Shown here: in pieces, positions 31,825-41,107 of the stretch | Layout: each line of letters begins with the position of its first letter | Numbering within the stretch: position 1 is the stretch's first letter | Assembly: GCA_045603485.1 (NCBI GenBank) | Contig: JAZUMF010000105.1 | Span: 1-64,000, forward strand | Length of the DNA: 64,000 nt | Origin: RGIG5952 sp045603485 | GTDB taxonomy: Bacteria > Verrucomicrobiota > Kiritimatiellia > RFP12 > JAAYLN01 | Direction: 5' to 3' | Notes under the pieces: generated by a model | The model's database searches: none | Seen by the model: only the letters and a program-made list of their open reading frames with translations | Told to the model about the DNA's origin: nothing | Translations under genes and position numbers: made by a program

Positions 31825-34212
31825 ATGATAAATGCTATAATTGATAAGACTTGGAAGTTGATTATGAATAAAAACGACACCTTGACAATGACAAAACCCG
31901 CCTCTTGGCATGGAGACTTCGGGAAAGATTCTACGCCGTTGGGTAATGGTAAAACAGGGGTCTTAATTCGGGGTGCCGTCCGTTACGAAGAGATTATTTT
32001 TAATCGCGCCGATTGCTGGTCCGGCGCCTTTGCAAAACCACTACCCGATGTCTCGTCTTCTCTCGGTGAAATGCGCCAATTGATAGACGAAGGCGATTAT
32101 GCGAAGGCCAACGACCTTATGTACAAAAGACTTCGCGAATCGGGATATGGCAGCAGCACAGGCAGACCTATAATCCTAGGCGCACTTTATTTAGATTTCA
32201 AAGCGACCGGACTCTTCTCAAATTACAAGCGCATCCTGCATATGGATACAGGAGAGTGCGAAATTGCATACAGTCAAAAGTCTCGTCATACAAGCAGGCG
32301 CTGTCTCGTTTCGCGTGCAGACGACACTTTTTATTATGAATTTTCCTCCAATGAAGATACCGAAGTATCATTAAGCTTTGACTGCTATAATGATCACACG
32401 CCGCATACCGAAGAGTGGAGAGAAACCATCCAAAAAAACCTGACGCGAAGCTATTACGATAACGGCTTTGACTATCAGGTCGATCTATCAGACATTTCTT
32501 ATCTTGTAAAGATTCGCATTTACGGTGCAAATGTCATTAGAGACAATGACGCCTTTAAGTGGAGTGCAAAAAATTTTAGGATTGCGATAAAATGCGCATC
32601 AGGTAGAAAAACGGTAAAAAAACTTACCTCGCCAGCCGACTTTGACTACAGACAGGTCCTCGCAAGCCACGCCAAGCTCCACGGTAAACTCTATAAAAGT
32701 TGCGACATAAGGCTTTGCAAAGGCAAAAGCCTCACCAATGAAGCTCTACTATGCGAAGCCTTTCAAGATAAAGCGAGCCCTGAACTCATTGAAAAGATGT
32801 GGCGGTTTGGACGCTTCCTCTTTATTTCAGGAACCGCCAAGGATGGTCTGCCATTCCCCCTCTACGGGCTATGGCATCACAACCATCGCCCATTATGGGC
32901 GCAACATGTGGCAAATGAAAATGTCGAAATTATTCATTGGCACATCAATGCCGGCGGGCTGGCCGAATTATGCAAGCCCTTAATAGACTATTACTATGAC
33001 GGCATGGAAAGTTTCCGCGAAAACGCCAAAAAACTCTTTGGCTGCAAAGGAATCTTTATCGGCAGCTACACCTCGCCGATTTGCAAATCACTCTCGGTTT
33101 TCGTCCCGGTAATACTCCACTTCACCGGAGTTGCCGGCTGGCTTTCACAGCATTTTTACAAATATTATAAAATGACAGGAGACAAGAGGCTCCTCAAAGA
33201 AAAGATTCTGCCATTTATGGTTGCGGCGGCAGACTTCTACCTCGATTACATAACATACGATAAAGATGGCAAAGTGCTTTACTACCCATGCGTTTCACCT
33301 GAAAACTCCCCAAAAAACCTCATTCGTGAGGCAAAAGGGCAAATGGGCCATCCGGCACCCGTTACAAAAAATGCCGTTATTGAGCTTGCCATTGTAAAAG
33401 AGCTATTCAAAAATCTGATTACTCTCATCGATGAAACCGGGCTCTATGCAGACTATCGCACAAAACTGAAAGCCGTCCTAGAACGCTTCGGAGACTATCA
33501 GGTGAATAAAGACGGAGCATTAAAGGAGTGGGCGCTTGACACCCTCGAAGACAACTACTCGCACAGGCATCTATCCCACATTTATCCCCTATTCCCCGGC
33601 AATGAGATTTCAAAAGGTAATCCACTCTACGATGCGGTTGAGCGGGCAGTCGATTTAAGAGAGCTTGGCGCGCAGTCGGGATGGTCACTCTCACATACCG
33701 CATCCATTTATGCCACATTAGGCCGCGGAGAACAAGTGATAGAAATGCTCGACACAATGCTGAAAGGAGCTACCCTCGACAACCTCTTCACATTGCACAA
33801 CGACTATCGCAATATGGGTGTAACACTTGAAATGGACAATGCTCCAGTCCAACTCGATGCCAATATGGGACTAGTCAACGCAGTGCAAATGATGCTTTTT
33901 ATTGAGGGAGATAATACGATTTCGCTGCTTCCCGCACTTCCCACGCGGCTATCCCAAGGGCGTGCCAGCAAACTCCGATTTACCCTCGGCGAACTGTCGT
34001 TAGATTGGAATCTCGACAAGCGATATCTTTCAGCGACCGTCAAGCTACGCAAAAGTGGAAGGATAAAAATTATTTTACCTCCCTTTGCTACAGATTTCAC
34101 CGTCTCAACTCATGGCGGAACAACAGAAACAAATCCAGACAACGGCATAAGCTTCTCTGGCACCAAGGGCGATAGGATAATTATTGCGACTTCGCACTGT
34201 GCCAAAATTTGA
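31825..34212 (+). CDS. GH95-like glycoside hydrolase (alpha-L-fucosidase family)
   Basis: This 795-residue protein has no signal peptide. The N-terminal beta-supersandwich begins with TKPASWHGDFGKDSTPLGNGKTGVLIRG and IIFNRADCWSG (compare LPLGNGxLGA...NE in GH95). The (alpha/alpha)6 barrel has HINAGGLAELCKPL, SPENSPKN, the HRHLSHIYPLFPGNEIS motif with conserved His residues, and a late DNAPVQLDANMGL corresponding to the QIDGNFG motif that carries a catalytic Asp. GH95 enzymes are inverting alpha-L-fucosidases or L-galactosidases; divergence makes the sugar uncertain. Both ATG 31825 (GAGGA) and ATG 31864 (GGAAG) have Shine-Dalgarno sites. Confidence 0.78.
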   Translation: MINAIIDKTWKLIMNKNDTLTMTKPASWHGDFGKDSTPLGNGKTGVLIRGAVRYEEIIFNRADCWSGAFAKPLPDVSSSLGEMRQLIDEGDYAKANDLMYKRLRESGYGSSTGRPIILGALYLDFKATGLFSNYKRILHMDTGECEIAYSQKSRHTSRRCLVSRADDTFYYEFSSNEDTEVSLSFDCYNDHTPHTEEWRETIQKNLTRSYYDNGFDYQVDLSDISYLVKIRIYGANVIRDNDAFKWSAKNFRIAIKCASGRKTVKKLTSPADFDYRQVLASHAKLHGKLYKSCDIRLCKGKSLTNEALLCEAFQDKASPELIEKMWRFGRFLFISGTAKDGLPFPLYGLWHHNHRPLWAQHVANENVEIIHWHINAGGLAELCKPLIDYYYDGMESFRENAKKLFGCKGIFIGSYTSPICKSLSVFVPVILHFTGVAGWLSQHFYKYYKMTGDKRLLKEKILPFMVAAADFYLDYITYDKDGKVLYYPCVSPENSPKNLIREAKGQMGHPAPVTKNAVIELAIVKELFKNLITLIDETGLYADYRTKLKAVLERFGDYQVNKDGALKEWALDTLEDNYSHRHLSHIYPLFPGNEISKGNPLYDAVERAVDLRELGAQSGWSLSHTASIYATLGRGEQVIEMLDTMLKGATLDNLFTLHNDYRNMGVTLEMDNAPVQLDANMGLVNAVQMMLFIEGDNTISLLPALPTRLSQGRASKLRFTLGELSLDWNLDKRYLSATVKLRKSGRIKIILPPFATDFTVSTHGGTTETNPDNGISFSGTKGDRIIIATSHCAKI

Positions 34213-34238
34213 CAAAAATACCCTTTAGAATGTAAAAT
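34209..34238 (+). promoter_or_regulatory. Promoter of the infA operon
   Basis: TTGACA (34209-34214) and TAAAAT (34233-34238) are 18 bp apart, with a 30-nt spacer to the infA ATG. TTAAGGA provides the ribosome site. It lies just after the GH95-like stop. Confidence 0.7.
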
Positions 34239-34268
34239 TTACTATCTCTAATTTTAAGGAAAAATTAC

Positions 34269-34490
34269 ATGCCCAACGACGATTCAATTGAAGTCACTGG
34301 TACCGTAGTCAAGGTTCTCCCGGCTACAATGTACCGCGTCAAACTCGAAAACGGCCACGAGCTTCTTGCTCATGTTTCTGGCCGTATGCGTAAGCATTTC
34401 ATCAAAATCACAACTGGCGACAAGGTCACCTTGGAGATTTCACCGTACGATTTGTCCAAGGGCCGCATCACCTATAGGCATAAGGCATAG
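34269..34490 (+). CDS. infA: Translation initiation factor IF-1
   Basis: IF-1 binds the ribosomal A site during initiation. The 73-residue protein is a single OB-fold S1-like domain: IEVTGTVVKVLPATMYRVKLENGHELLAHVSGRMRKHFIKI and DKVTLEISPYDLSKGRITYRHK. In many bacteria infA lies between map or secY and rpmJ; here that place (50431-50549) is empty and infA heads a separate operon with an exported protein, argH and tgt, under its own TTGACA promoter. Confidence 0.97.
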   Translation: MPNDDSIEVTGTVVKVLPATMYRVKLENGHELLAHVSGRMRKHFIKITTGDKVTLEISPYDLSKGRITYRHKA

Positions 34491-34498
34491 TAACTGCT

Positions 34499-35347
34499 AT
34501 GGCGCGGGCTTCCGTTATAATAGGATTATGCTCGTTGCTTGCGGCGACCGCATTGGCAAGTGGATTACCTCCATTCTCCGATTACGAAGTCATCCTCAAT
34601 CGCAAGCCGTTTGGAGATCCGAAGATTGTCGCTCAATCGGCTGGTGTGGACAAGGCTACTGAGGCTGCAATAGCAGAGGAAAATAGAGCCAAGCAAACCT
34701 TGGCTAGACAGTTGCATCTCGTCGCAGTCAACATAATGCCAAGCGGAGCCATAGTCGTAGGCCTCGTCGATAAAACGACCAATCCATCGCGCAGTATGCT
34801 CCTTGCCCCCGGTGAATCGGAGGCGGGCTACAAGGTTGTCGAAGCAAATGTCAATGAAGAAACCGCCAAGATTGAAAAGGACGGTACGATAATCACCCTA
34901 AAGCTCGGCAAAGGGCTTGTCGAAGAACAGGCCACGGCTGAAGAAGGTGCCGAGGGTCAGCCCGGCACACCCGTAGAGACTCCCCTGGCGCAGCCGCCAG
35001 TCAATCCGCCCCCTCGCGCAGACGGAGCACAGCCGCAGGTGCCGCACAGGTCTCTTGTGAGACCAGGGTTTCGAAACTTCCGTGGTGGCGCCGGCTTCCG
35101 ACAAAGGAAGATGGAGCAGAATCGGCTTGAAGAGCAGCAGCGCGAGGCTACCGAACAAAAGCTTGCCCATGCGGCAACGGTGGCTGCCGAGAAAAAAATG
35201 AATGAGAAGCTTAATGCCCGTGAGCGGGAAATGAATCTTCGTCTTATCCGTCAAGGTCAGCAACCGCTTTCAGAGATAGAGCTGACACCCGAAGAAGAAC
35301 GAACTCTAATTGACGAAGGTGTAATACCAGAGCAATCCCAACAATGA
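34499..35347 (+). CDS. Exported protein, possibly GspC/PilP-like
   Basis: This 282-residue protein has a signal peptide (MARASVIIGLCSLLAATALASG). A compact beta region follows (about 60-130: LHLVAVNIMPSGAIVVGLVDKTTNPSRSMLLAPGESEAGYKVVEANVNEETAKIEKDGTIITLKLGKG), resembling the HR/PilP-type domain of secretion and pilus alignment proteins. Then come a proline-rich linker and a charged Glu/Arg/Gln-rich helical tail. No secretion-system genes adjoin it. It begins 8 bp after infA and its stop overlaps the argH ATG as ATGA. The functional guess is weak; export is well supported. Confidence 0.6.
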   Translation: MARASVIIGLCSLLAATALASGLPPFSDYEVILNRKPFGDPKIVAQSAGVDKATEAAIAEENRAKQTLARQLHLVAVNIMPSGAIVVGLVDKTTNPSRSMLLAPGESEAGYKVVEANVNEETAKIEKDGTIITLKLGKGLVEEQATAEEGAEGQPGTPVETPLAQPPVNPPPRADGAQPQVPHRSLVRPGFRNFRGGAGFRQRKMEQNRLEEQQREATEQKLAHAATVAAEKKMNEKLNAREREMNLRLIRQGQQPLSEIELTPEEERTLIDEGVIPEQSQQ

Positions 35348-36750
35348 AAAACAAACTCGACTCATCCTCAACTATTGTCGGCGCCATCCATGGCGACATT
35401 CTTAAATTTACCGTCGGATTAGACCCTGTCCTAGACTTAAATCTGGTTGAGTGGGACTGCCTGGGCTCTGCGGCTCATGTGACAATGCTTGAGAAGATGC
35501 CTTCAAAGCCAAAGCTCTTCTCAAAGAAAGAGCGCGACGCAATCGTCCGCGAGCTCATTGCCATTATTAAGCGGGCGCGGGCAGGTGAATTTGCGATTAC
35601 CGACGAGGATCAGGACTGCCATCTTGCCATTGAGCGCACCCTGACTGAAAAGCTTGGCGACATTGGCAAGCGCGTTCATACCGGGCGGTCGAGAAACGAC
35701 CAGTCGGCTACTGCAATACGCCTGTACAGCCGCAATGAACTGCTGGAAACGGCAGATGAGATGCTTGAGCTCTCTTCCGCTCTAATCGGTTTTGGCAAAA
35801 AGAACAGGACAATACCGATGGTGGGCCGTACTCATCTGCAGCCTGCGATGCCAAGCTCGGTCGGCGTTTGGGCAACCGCTTATGCTGAAGAGTTTATAAG
35901 CACCTTGAACTATGTTTTAGAGGGTGCAATTGATTATACCAATACATGTCCTTTGGGTTCTGCGGCAAGCTATGGAGTTCCGCTGCCGATCGATCGTAAG
36001 CTTACTGCCGAGCTTTTGGCATTTAAGGCTCCCATCCACAATGTACTTGCGGCCGGCAATAGCCGCGGCAAAACAGAAAGCGTGATAATTTCGGCTCTTG
36101 CGCAGATAATGATTACGGCATCGCGTCTGGCACAGGACCTTATCATCTTTTCAATGCCGGAGTTCGGCTACTTCTCAATTCCAAAGGAGTTCTGCACGGG
36201 CTCTTCGATTATGCCGCAGAAGTACAACCCCGATGTCTGCGAGCTTATTCGCTCGAAGGCGGCTCAGGTTGTCGCATTATCGACGGCGGCAAATGGCGTT
36301 ATGGTAGGAATGCCCGGCGGCTACAATCGCGATTTGCAGGACACCAAAAAGCTCCTTATGGAGGCTTTTGATACAACAAGGGCAACTCTTCGCATTCTTT
36401 CGTGTCTCGTTGGCGGGCTCCGCGCCCACCCAGACCGTCTGCGTGCCGCCTTTGAGGATCCTGGCGTCTTTGCAACGGATCGTGCGCTTGAGCTGGTTGC
36501 CGGCGGTATGCCATTCCGCGATGCTTATCATCAGGTTCGCGACCACCTTGAGGATTTAAGGGGTATGGATCCCGACGCGACGATTGCGTTAAAGACTCAC
36601 GAGGGAGCCCCGTTTGGCCTTGACTTTAAGCTTTACTCGACGGCTCTTTCCGACGCCCGTAAGCGTATCTCTGGCCGCAAACGCGAAATCAACAATGCCT
36701 TGCGTAAGCTCCTCGGTGTTTCTTTTCCTGAACTCTCTAGCCTCAAATAA
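35344..36750 (+). CDS. argH: Argininosuccinate lyase
   Basis: The last step of arginine synthesis, splitting argininosuccinate into arginine and fumarate. The 468-residue protein has HTGRSRNDQSATAIRLY, GRTHLQPAMPSSVG, PLGSAASYG and the superfamily signature GSSIMPQKYNPD. The usual second Lys in QKKNPD is Tyr here, which still fits the G-S-x2-M-x2-K-x-N pattern. Translation is coupled to the preceding exported-protein gene. argG and other arg genes are not in the window. Confidence 0.95.
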   Translation: MKNKLDSSSTIVGAIHGDILKFTVGLDPVLDLNLVEWDCLGSAAHVTMLEKMPSKPKLFSKKERDAIVRELIAIIKRARAGEFAITDEDQDCHLAIERTLTEKLGDIGKRVHTGRSRNDQSATAIRLYSRNELLETADEMLELSSALIGFGKKNRTIPMVGRTHLQPAMPSSVGVWATAYAEEFISTLNYVLEGAIDYTNTCPLGSAASYGVPLPIDRKLTAELLAFKAPIHNVLAAGNSRGKTESVIISALAQIMITASRLAQDLIIFSMPEFGYFSIPKEFCTGSSIMPQKYNPDVCELIRSKAAQVVALSTAANGVMVGMPGGYNRDLQDTKKLLMEAFDTTRATLRILSCLVGGLRAHPDRLRAAFEDPGVFATDRALELVAGGMPFRDAYHQVRDHLEDLRGMDPDATIALKTHEGAPFGLDFKLYSTALSDARKRISGRKREINNALRKLLGVSFPELSSLK

Positions 36751-36752
36751 TT

Positions 36753-37853
36753 ATGGGTTGCTTTGAAATACTGAAAACCTGCGGCAAGGCGCGTCGCGGG
36801 CGGCTGACGACCGCTCATGGCGTAATTGAGACTCCTGTATTTATGCCGGTCGGCACTCAAGCAACCGTTAAGACTCTTGAGCCGCGCGACCTTGAAGAGC
36901 TTCAGGCTCAAATTATTCTTTCTAACACTTACCACCTTCTTGTGCGCCCGGGTCCGGAGATAATCGCGACTTGCGGTGGTCTCCATAAGTTTATGGGATG
37001 GAATAAGCCCATTCTGACCGACAGTGGAGGCTTTCAGGTATTTTCGCTGACAAAGCTTCGCAAAATGACTCAGGATGGAGTCTTCTTCAACTCGCATGTT
37101 GATGGAAGAAGGCTCTTTTTAGGGCCAAAGGAGTCGATGGAAATGCAGCGCATTCTCGGCTCAGACATTGCGATGTGCTTTGATGAGTGCCCGCCATATC
37201 CTTGCGATGCTGCTTATGCCCGCAAGTCTATAGAATGCACTCTGAAATGGGCGCGAATTTGTCGTGAACAGCCAAGGGCCGAGGGGCAGCTTGTCTTTGG
37301 CATTGACCAAGGCGGCGACGATGAACGGCTTCGTGCCTATTGCGGCAAGGAACTTGCCGCAATGGACTTTGACGGATATGCCATTGGCGGTGTTTCAGTC
37401 GGCGAGCCCGAAGATGTGTTAATACGCGAGATTGATTATGGCGTTGCCGCGCTGCCTGAAGAGAAGCCCCGATATGTAATGGGGCTCGGCGATATGTGGC
37501 AGCTTGTCGAAGCGGTAATCCGCGGAGTTGATATGTTTGACTGCGTGATTCCTACGCGTCACGCCCGTAACGGCTCTGCCTTTACCAGAGACGGCTCAAT
37601 CCATATCAAGGCTGGCGAGTTCAAGGCCGACACCTCCCCGATTGAAGAAGGCTGCACCTGCTACGCATGTCAAAACTTCTCAAGGGCATATATACGCCAT
37701 CTTCTCAATGTCGGCGAAATTCTCGGCGTACGCCTCTTGACTCTCCACAATATCCATTGCTATATGGTATTTATGGAGGAGATGCGTAAATCCCTTGAGG
37801 ACGACACCTTCCCCGAATGGGCTATGGAACAGCGCCGTCGCCTTCGCGGTTAG
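36753..37853 (+). CDS. tgt: tRNA-guanine transglycosylase
   Basis: TGT exchanges guanine 34 for a preQ1 or queuine base in GUN-anticodon tRNAs. The 366-residue protein has the catalytic Asp in ILTDSGGFQVFSL, the second Asp in MFDCVIPTRHARNG, the FGIDQGG segment, and the zinc site CTCYACQ...H (about 305-340). It is 2 bp after argH. Its stop overlaps the convergent MurQ-fusion stop by 3 bp. Together with folE in the window this fits queuosine synthesis, though queC/D/E are not seen. Confidence 0.96.
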   Translation: MGCFEILKTCGKARRGRLTTAHGVIETPVFMPVGTQATVKTLEPRDLEELQAQIILSNTYHLLVRPGPEIIATCGGLHKFMGWNKPILTDSGGFQVFSLTKLRKMTQDGVFFNSHVDGRRLFLGPKESMEMQRILGSDIAMCFDECPPYPCDAAYARKSIECTLKWARICREQPRAEGQLVFGIDQGGDDERLRAYCGKELAAMDFDGYAIGGVSVGEPEDVLIREIDYGVAALPEEKPRYVMGLGDMWQLVEAVIRGVDMFDCVIPTRHARNGSAFTRDGSIHIKAGEFKADTSPIEEGCTCYACQNFSRAYIRHLLNVGEILGVRLLTLHNIHCYMVFMEEMRKSLEDDTFPEWAMEQRRRLRG

Positions 37854-39634
37854 TCTTGACGACTTCTGAAGGCTTCAACGGCTTTGCGGATGCTGAAGCC
37901 GTTTTCCTCTAAAAGCTTTAAGGCTCTGTCGCTGTCTGCGCCTGTGATATTTTGCACAATACCGACCATTCTTCCCTTGAGTTTAACATTGGTCGGCCGC
38001 AAATTTATCATAAGATTTTCGTAGACCTTGCCAGTCATTACCATTGCACAAGTGGTTATCATATTCATAACCATCTTTTGGGCATTACCGGCCTTCATTC
38101 TTGTGGAGCCTGTGACAGCCTCTGCGCCGGTATCGACATAGATTGCGACATCTGAGATGGTATGGATTCTACAATGGCGATTTGAGCTTAACGAAATCGT
38201 CTTACAGCCAAGCTCCTTCGCAAATGCCATCGCCGAATAGACATACGCCGCATTTCCCGATGCCGAGATGCCCATAACGACATCTTCAGGCTTTAGATTG
38301 CGCGCAAGCAAATCGTTTTTACCGGCTTCTGCGCTATCCTCCACTTGCTCGACTGCACGAAAAACGGCCCCTTCCCCACCTGCGATATTGGCGATAACCG
38401 TATCATAATCGACACCATATGTCGGCGGACATTCAGCGGCGTCCTGCACGGCAAGTCGACCGGATGTGCCGGCGCCGATGTAAATCAGCCTACCGCCATT
38501 TCTGAAGCCGTCCGCAACCAAATCAACGGCTCTTGAAATTGCACCAATAGCACCGCCTACCGCCTCAACCGATCTGGCATTCTCATCATTGATGATATGA
38601 ACCATTGATATGGCATCCATTTTATCAATGTGTTTTGTTCTCGGGTTTCGAACTTCAGTTGCAAACTCAGGAGCCTTAAAATCAGAGACTGCATCTGCCG
38701 CTTTTCCGCCAAACCAGAAATTATTGAAATGGTCTCGAAATTCTGTAGGCACCGGAATTCCAGCCAAAGCAAAAGCTCGCTGGCAAGCACCAAAACACTG
38801 AGGCATCGTAGCCGCTTCAAGCTCAATGACACCCGATAGCGCATCCTCGATCATCGGGACAAAGATATCCGCGCAATTAAGCAAGCCGCCTGATATTATC
38901 GCATGATTTCCGCACTCAATGCGACCTTTCGTTAAAAGCATCATCTCTGCAATGCGTGATGCTGACTTACGCAAAATTCTCCTTGAAAGCTCATCCCCCT
39001 CGCGAGCAAGCTTAAAGGCTAGAGGGGCAAATGAAGCGATATAATCAGAGCCGCGCTCGTATATCAATGATAGGTTATCGATAACACGACCGCCGACCAG
39101 TTCCTCAGCGGCCTCTACAAGACGAAGCTTCTCGCTTTTAGGATCCTCCTCCGAATCCAACGCCAACCTTAAAATATCACGACCGATATCACAACCGCCG
39201 CCCGCATTGTCCAGCAAATATCCCCAACCGCCTGTCCTTATCAGATTGCTGCCATCATATCCGAAGACGGCCGAGCCGGTTCCTGCGATAGCGGCAATGC
39301 AAGGCCCCGGCGCTTCCGAGCTATAAATAACATTCATAATGTCAGACTCGACAACAATATCCAAGCCCTCACTATGCAAAAGCTTCTCCATGCGCTGACC
39401 GTTTTGACTCGTATACGCTCCAGCGACACCTGCAAAGATTCGGCATTTGCAATCACGATTGCAAAGCAATTCGTCAACACCTTCCTTAATCACGGCACAG
39501 GCACGCTCAATGCCAATGACATTCGGATTTGTAGCCCCCTTTGTCACGCGCGAGAAAATTTCGCCCATCTTTGAAAAAAGCAAAAATTCGCTTTTTGTAC
39601 CGCCGCCGTCAATAGCTATAAGCAATTCGTCCAT
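37850..39634 (-). CDS. murQ: Amino-sugar kinase fused to MurNAc-6-phosphate etherase
   Basis: This is a two-domain enzyme of 594 residues. The N-terminal part (about 1-300) is a BadF/BcrA-type ASKHA sugar kinase (LLIAIDGGGTKSEF, AGVAGAYTS, AAIAGTGSAVFG), like MurK/NagK. The C-terminal part (about 325-594) is a SIS-fold MurQ etherase with MVHIINDENARSVEAVGG, YIGAGTSGRLAVQDAAECPPTY and MGISASGNAAYVYSAM. The chain could phosphorylate MurNAc and then cleave its lactyl ether to give GlcNAc-6-P, so two peptidoglycan-recycling steps are joined. ATG 39634 has AAGG 5 nt upstream; ATG 39682 overlaps the upstream stop as ATGA and is the alternative. Confidence 0.9.
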   Translation of the reverse strand: MDELLIAIDGGGTKSEFLLFSKMGEIFSRVTKGATNPNVIGIERACAVIKEGVDELLCNRDCKCRIFAGVAGAYTSQNGQRMEKLLHSEGLDIVVESDIMNVIYSSEAPGPCIAAIAGTGSAVFGYDGSNLIRTGGWGYLLDNAGGGCDIGRDILRLALDSEEDPKSEKLRLVEAAEELVGGRVIDNLSLIYERGSDYIASFAPLAFKLAREGDELSRRILRKSASRIAEMMLLTKGRIECGNHAIISGGLLNCADIFVPMIEDALSGVIELEAATMPQCFGACQRAFALAGIPVPTEFRDHFNNFWFGGKAADAVSDFKAPEFATEVRNPRTKHIDKMDAISMVHIINDENARSVEAVGGAIGAISRAVDLVADGFRNGGRLIYIGAGTSGRLAVQDAAECPPTYGVDYDTVIANIAGGEGAVFRAVEQVEDSAEAGKNDLLARNLKPEDVVMGISASGNAAYVYSAMAFAKELGCKTISLSSNRHCRIHTISDVAIYVDTGAEAVTGSTRMKAGNAQKMVMNMITTCAMVMTGKVYENLMINLRPTNVKLKGRMVGIVQNITGADSDRALKLLEENGFSIRKAVEAFRSRQD

Positions 39635-39678
39635 GATTACCTTCTTTGGGAAAGACACCCTTGATGTATTTTCAAAAA

Positions 39679-40365
39679 TCATTTAATCGCATCGACAATT
39701 TCAGCCGGCGAATCTGAATTTCTAAGAAGCTCAAGGAGAGTCTTATCGTTCAGAAGCATACAGAGACGCGCCAATGTGCGGAGGTGTACCTTATCCTCGT
39801 GACAAACCAAGGTGAAGAATAAATCGGTAGGCTTGCCGTCGGGCGCGCCGAAGTGAATTGGGGTTGCAGTGCGACCGAGGAGAAGAAACGATTCGCTTGC
39901 GAGATAGGGATCGTGACAGCGGGGATGAAGAATGGCAAATCCGCCGGCCATAGCTGTTGAGCAAAGCTCCTCGCGCCGTCTTAAGCTTTCAAGCAAATCC
40001 TTCGGGTCGTAAAGCAACCCCAGTTCGTCCGCCATCCTGACCGACTCCGATATCACCGATGCCTTTGTGCGCGCGTTAAAATTCAGGTTTATGCGCTCTA
40101 TTGAAAGAAGCGATGTCAAAGACAAGGCAACTCCGTCCTTGCGATGGTCGTGAGCGGCATTCTTTTCATAATCGCCCAGCTTGCGCTCATTCATTGCAAG
40201 AATATGGCGCGACGCCCACGCGTCCAAATCATCTTCCCTAAAGCTCGGTCGGGAAATATCGCCGATGTAGGGCAGCTCCCCTTCTCTTGCATACGCAATT
40301 ATATCACGACTCGGCATATGCAGATAAGCCGCGGCATCATCCAAATTTAATTGCCTTATAGCCAT
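39679..40365 (-). CDS. HTH (excisionase-like) plus EIIA (PtsN-like) regulator
   Basis: This 228-residue protein begins with a MerR/excisionase-type DNA-binding domain (about 1-55: LNLDDAAAYLHMPSRDIIAYAREGELPYI, FREDDLDAWA). An EIIA-fructose/Ntr domain follows (about 85-228), with the phospho-His in AGGFAILHPRCHDPY. The combination suggests a phosphorylation-dependent regulator. ATG 40365 overlaps the truA stop (TGATG), so it is translationally coupled to truA; the kinase-MurQ fusion follows. Together with the zinc-ribbon/EIIA gene it is one of two solitary EIIA proteins here. Confidence 0.82.
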   Translation of the reverse strand: MAIRQLNLDDAAAYLHMPSRDIIAYAREGELPYIGDISRPSFREDDLDAWASRHILAMNERKLGDYEKNAAHDHRKDGVALSLTSLLSIERINLNFNARTKASVISESVRMADELGLLYDPKDLLESLRRREELCSTAMAGGFAILHPRCHDPYLASESFLLLGRTATPIHFGAPDGKPTDLFFTLVCHEDKVHLRTLARLCMLLNDKTLLELLRNSDSPAEIVDAIK

Positions 40366-41102
40366 CAGTACCAGACCCTCCAAAGGGTTAGACCTTGAGG
40401 AGGTGCAGATGGAACACGCGCTGTGCGACTAGCGCAGGAATCAAGCAATTCGGTAATTCGCTCAGGTCTCTCCTGACCATGCCCAATGCGAATAAGCATC
40501 CCTACCATGCTGCGTACCTGTTTATAGAGAAAGCCGTTGCCACGGACGCGCAGAGTGATAAAACTGCCGCGTTTTGAAATTTCAAAATCGGTGATAGTCC
40601 TGACCGTTGAATCAATCTCCCGTTGTGGATTTGCCATAAATGGACGAAAGTCATGCTCCCCGACAAACCTTGCTGCCCCCTCCCGCATCAAATCAAGATT
40701 AAGAGGTCGATGGACCTGCACGGCATAAAGTCGCTCTTGCGGCGCCAGGATTTTACCATTGAAGATGCAATAACGGTACTCCTTGGAGTGGGCCGTCCGT
40801 CTTGCATGAAAGTTATCGCCGACCTTCTTTACCGAAGTAATTCTGATGTCTTGCGGAAGCCTGGCATTGAGCGCAAAGAGAATTGAACGCACAGTCATTC
40901 GTGTATCAAGGTCGAAATGTGCGACTTGCCCACGCGCATGCACCCCGCGGTCTGTACGACCACTTCCGTGAAGCTTAACGCGCACACCCGCCATTGCCTC
41001 TATGGCAAGCTCTATTACCTCTTGCACCGTCGTGTGACCAGGTTGGACCTGCCATCCTGCATAGTTTGTGCCGTCGTAGGCAATGGTTAGACAAAAACGC
41101 AT
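40365..41102 (-). CDS. truA: tRNA pseudouridine synthase A
   Basis: TruA makes pseudouridine at positions 38-40 of tRNA anticodon arms. The 245-residue protein has the start MRFCLTIAYDGTNYAGWQVQ, the catalytic Asp in HGSGRTDRGVHARGQVAHFD, and the RGNGFLYKQVRSMVGMLIRIG motif. The start at 41102 matches the family and is 5 bp after the phosphoribosyltransferase stop. The stop overlaps the start of the EIIA regulator. Confidence 0.96.
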   Translation of the reverse strand: MRFCLTIAYDGTNYAGWQVQPGHTTVQEVIELAIEAMAGVRVKLHGSGRTDRGVHARGQVAHFDLDTRMTVRSILFALNARLPQDIRITSVKKVGDNFHARRTAHSKEYRYCIFNGKILAPQERLYAVQVHRPLNLDLMREGAARFVGEHDFRPFMANPQREIDSTVRTITDFEISKRGSFITLRVRGNGFLYKQVRSMVGMLIRIGHGQERPERITELLDSCASRTARVPSAPPQGLTLWRVWY

Positions 41103-41107
41103 AACGC

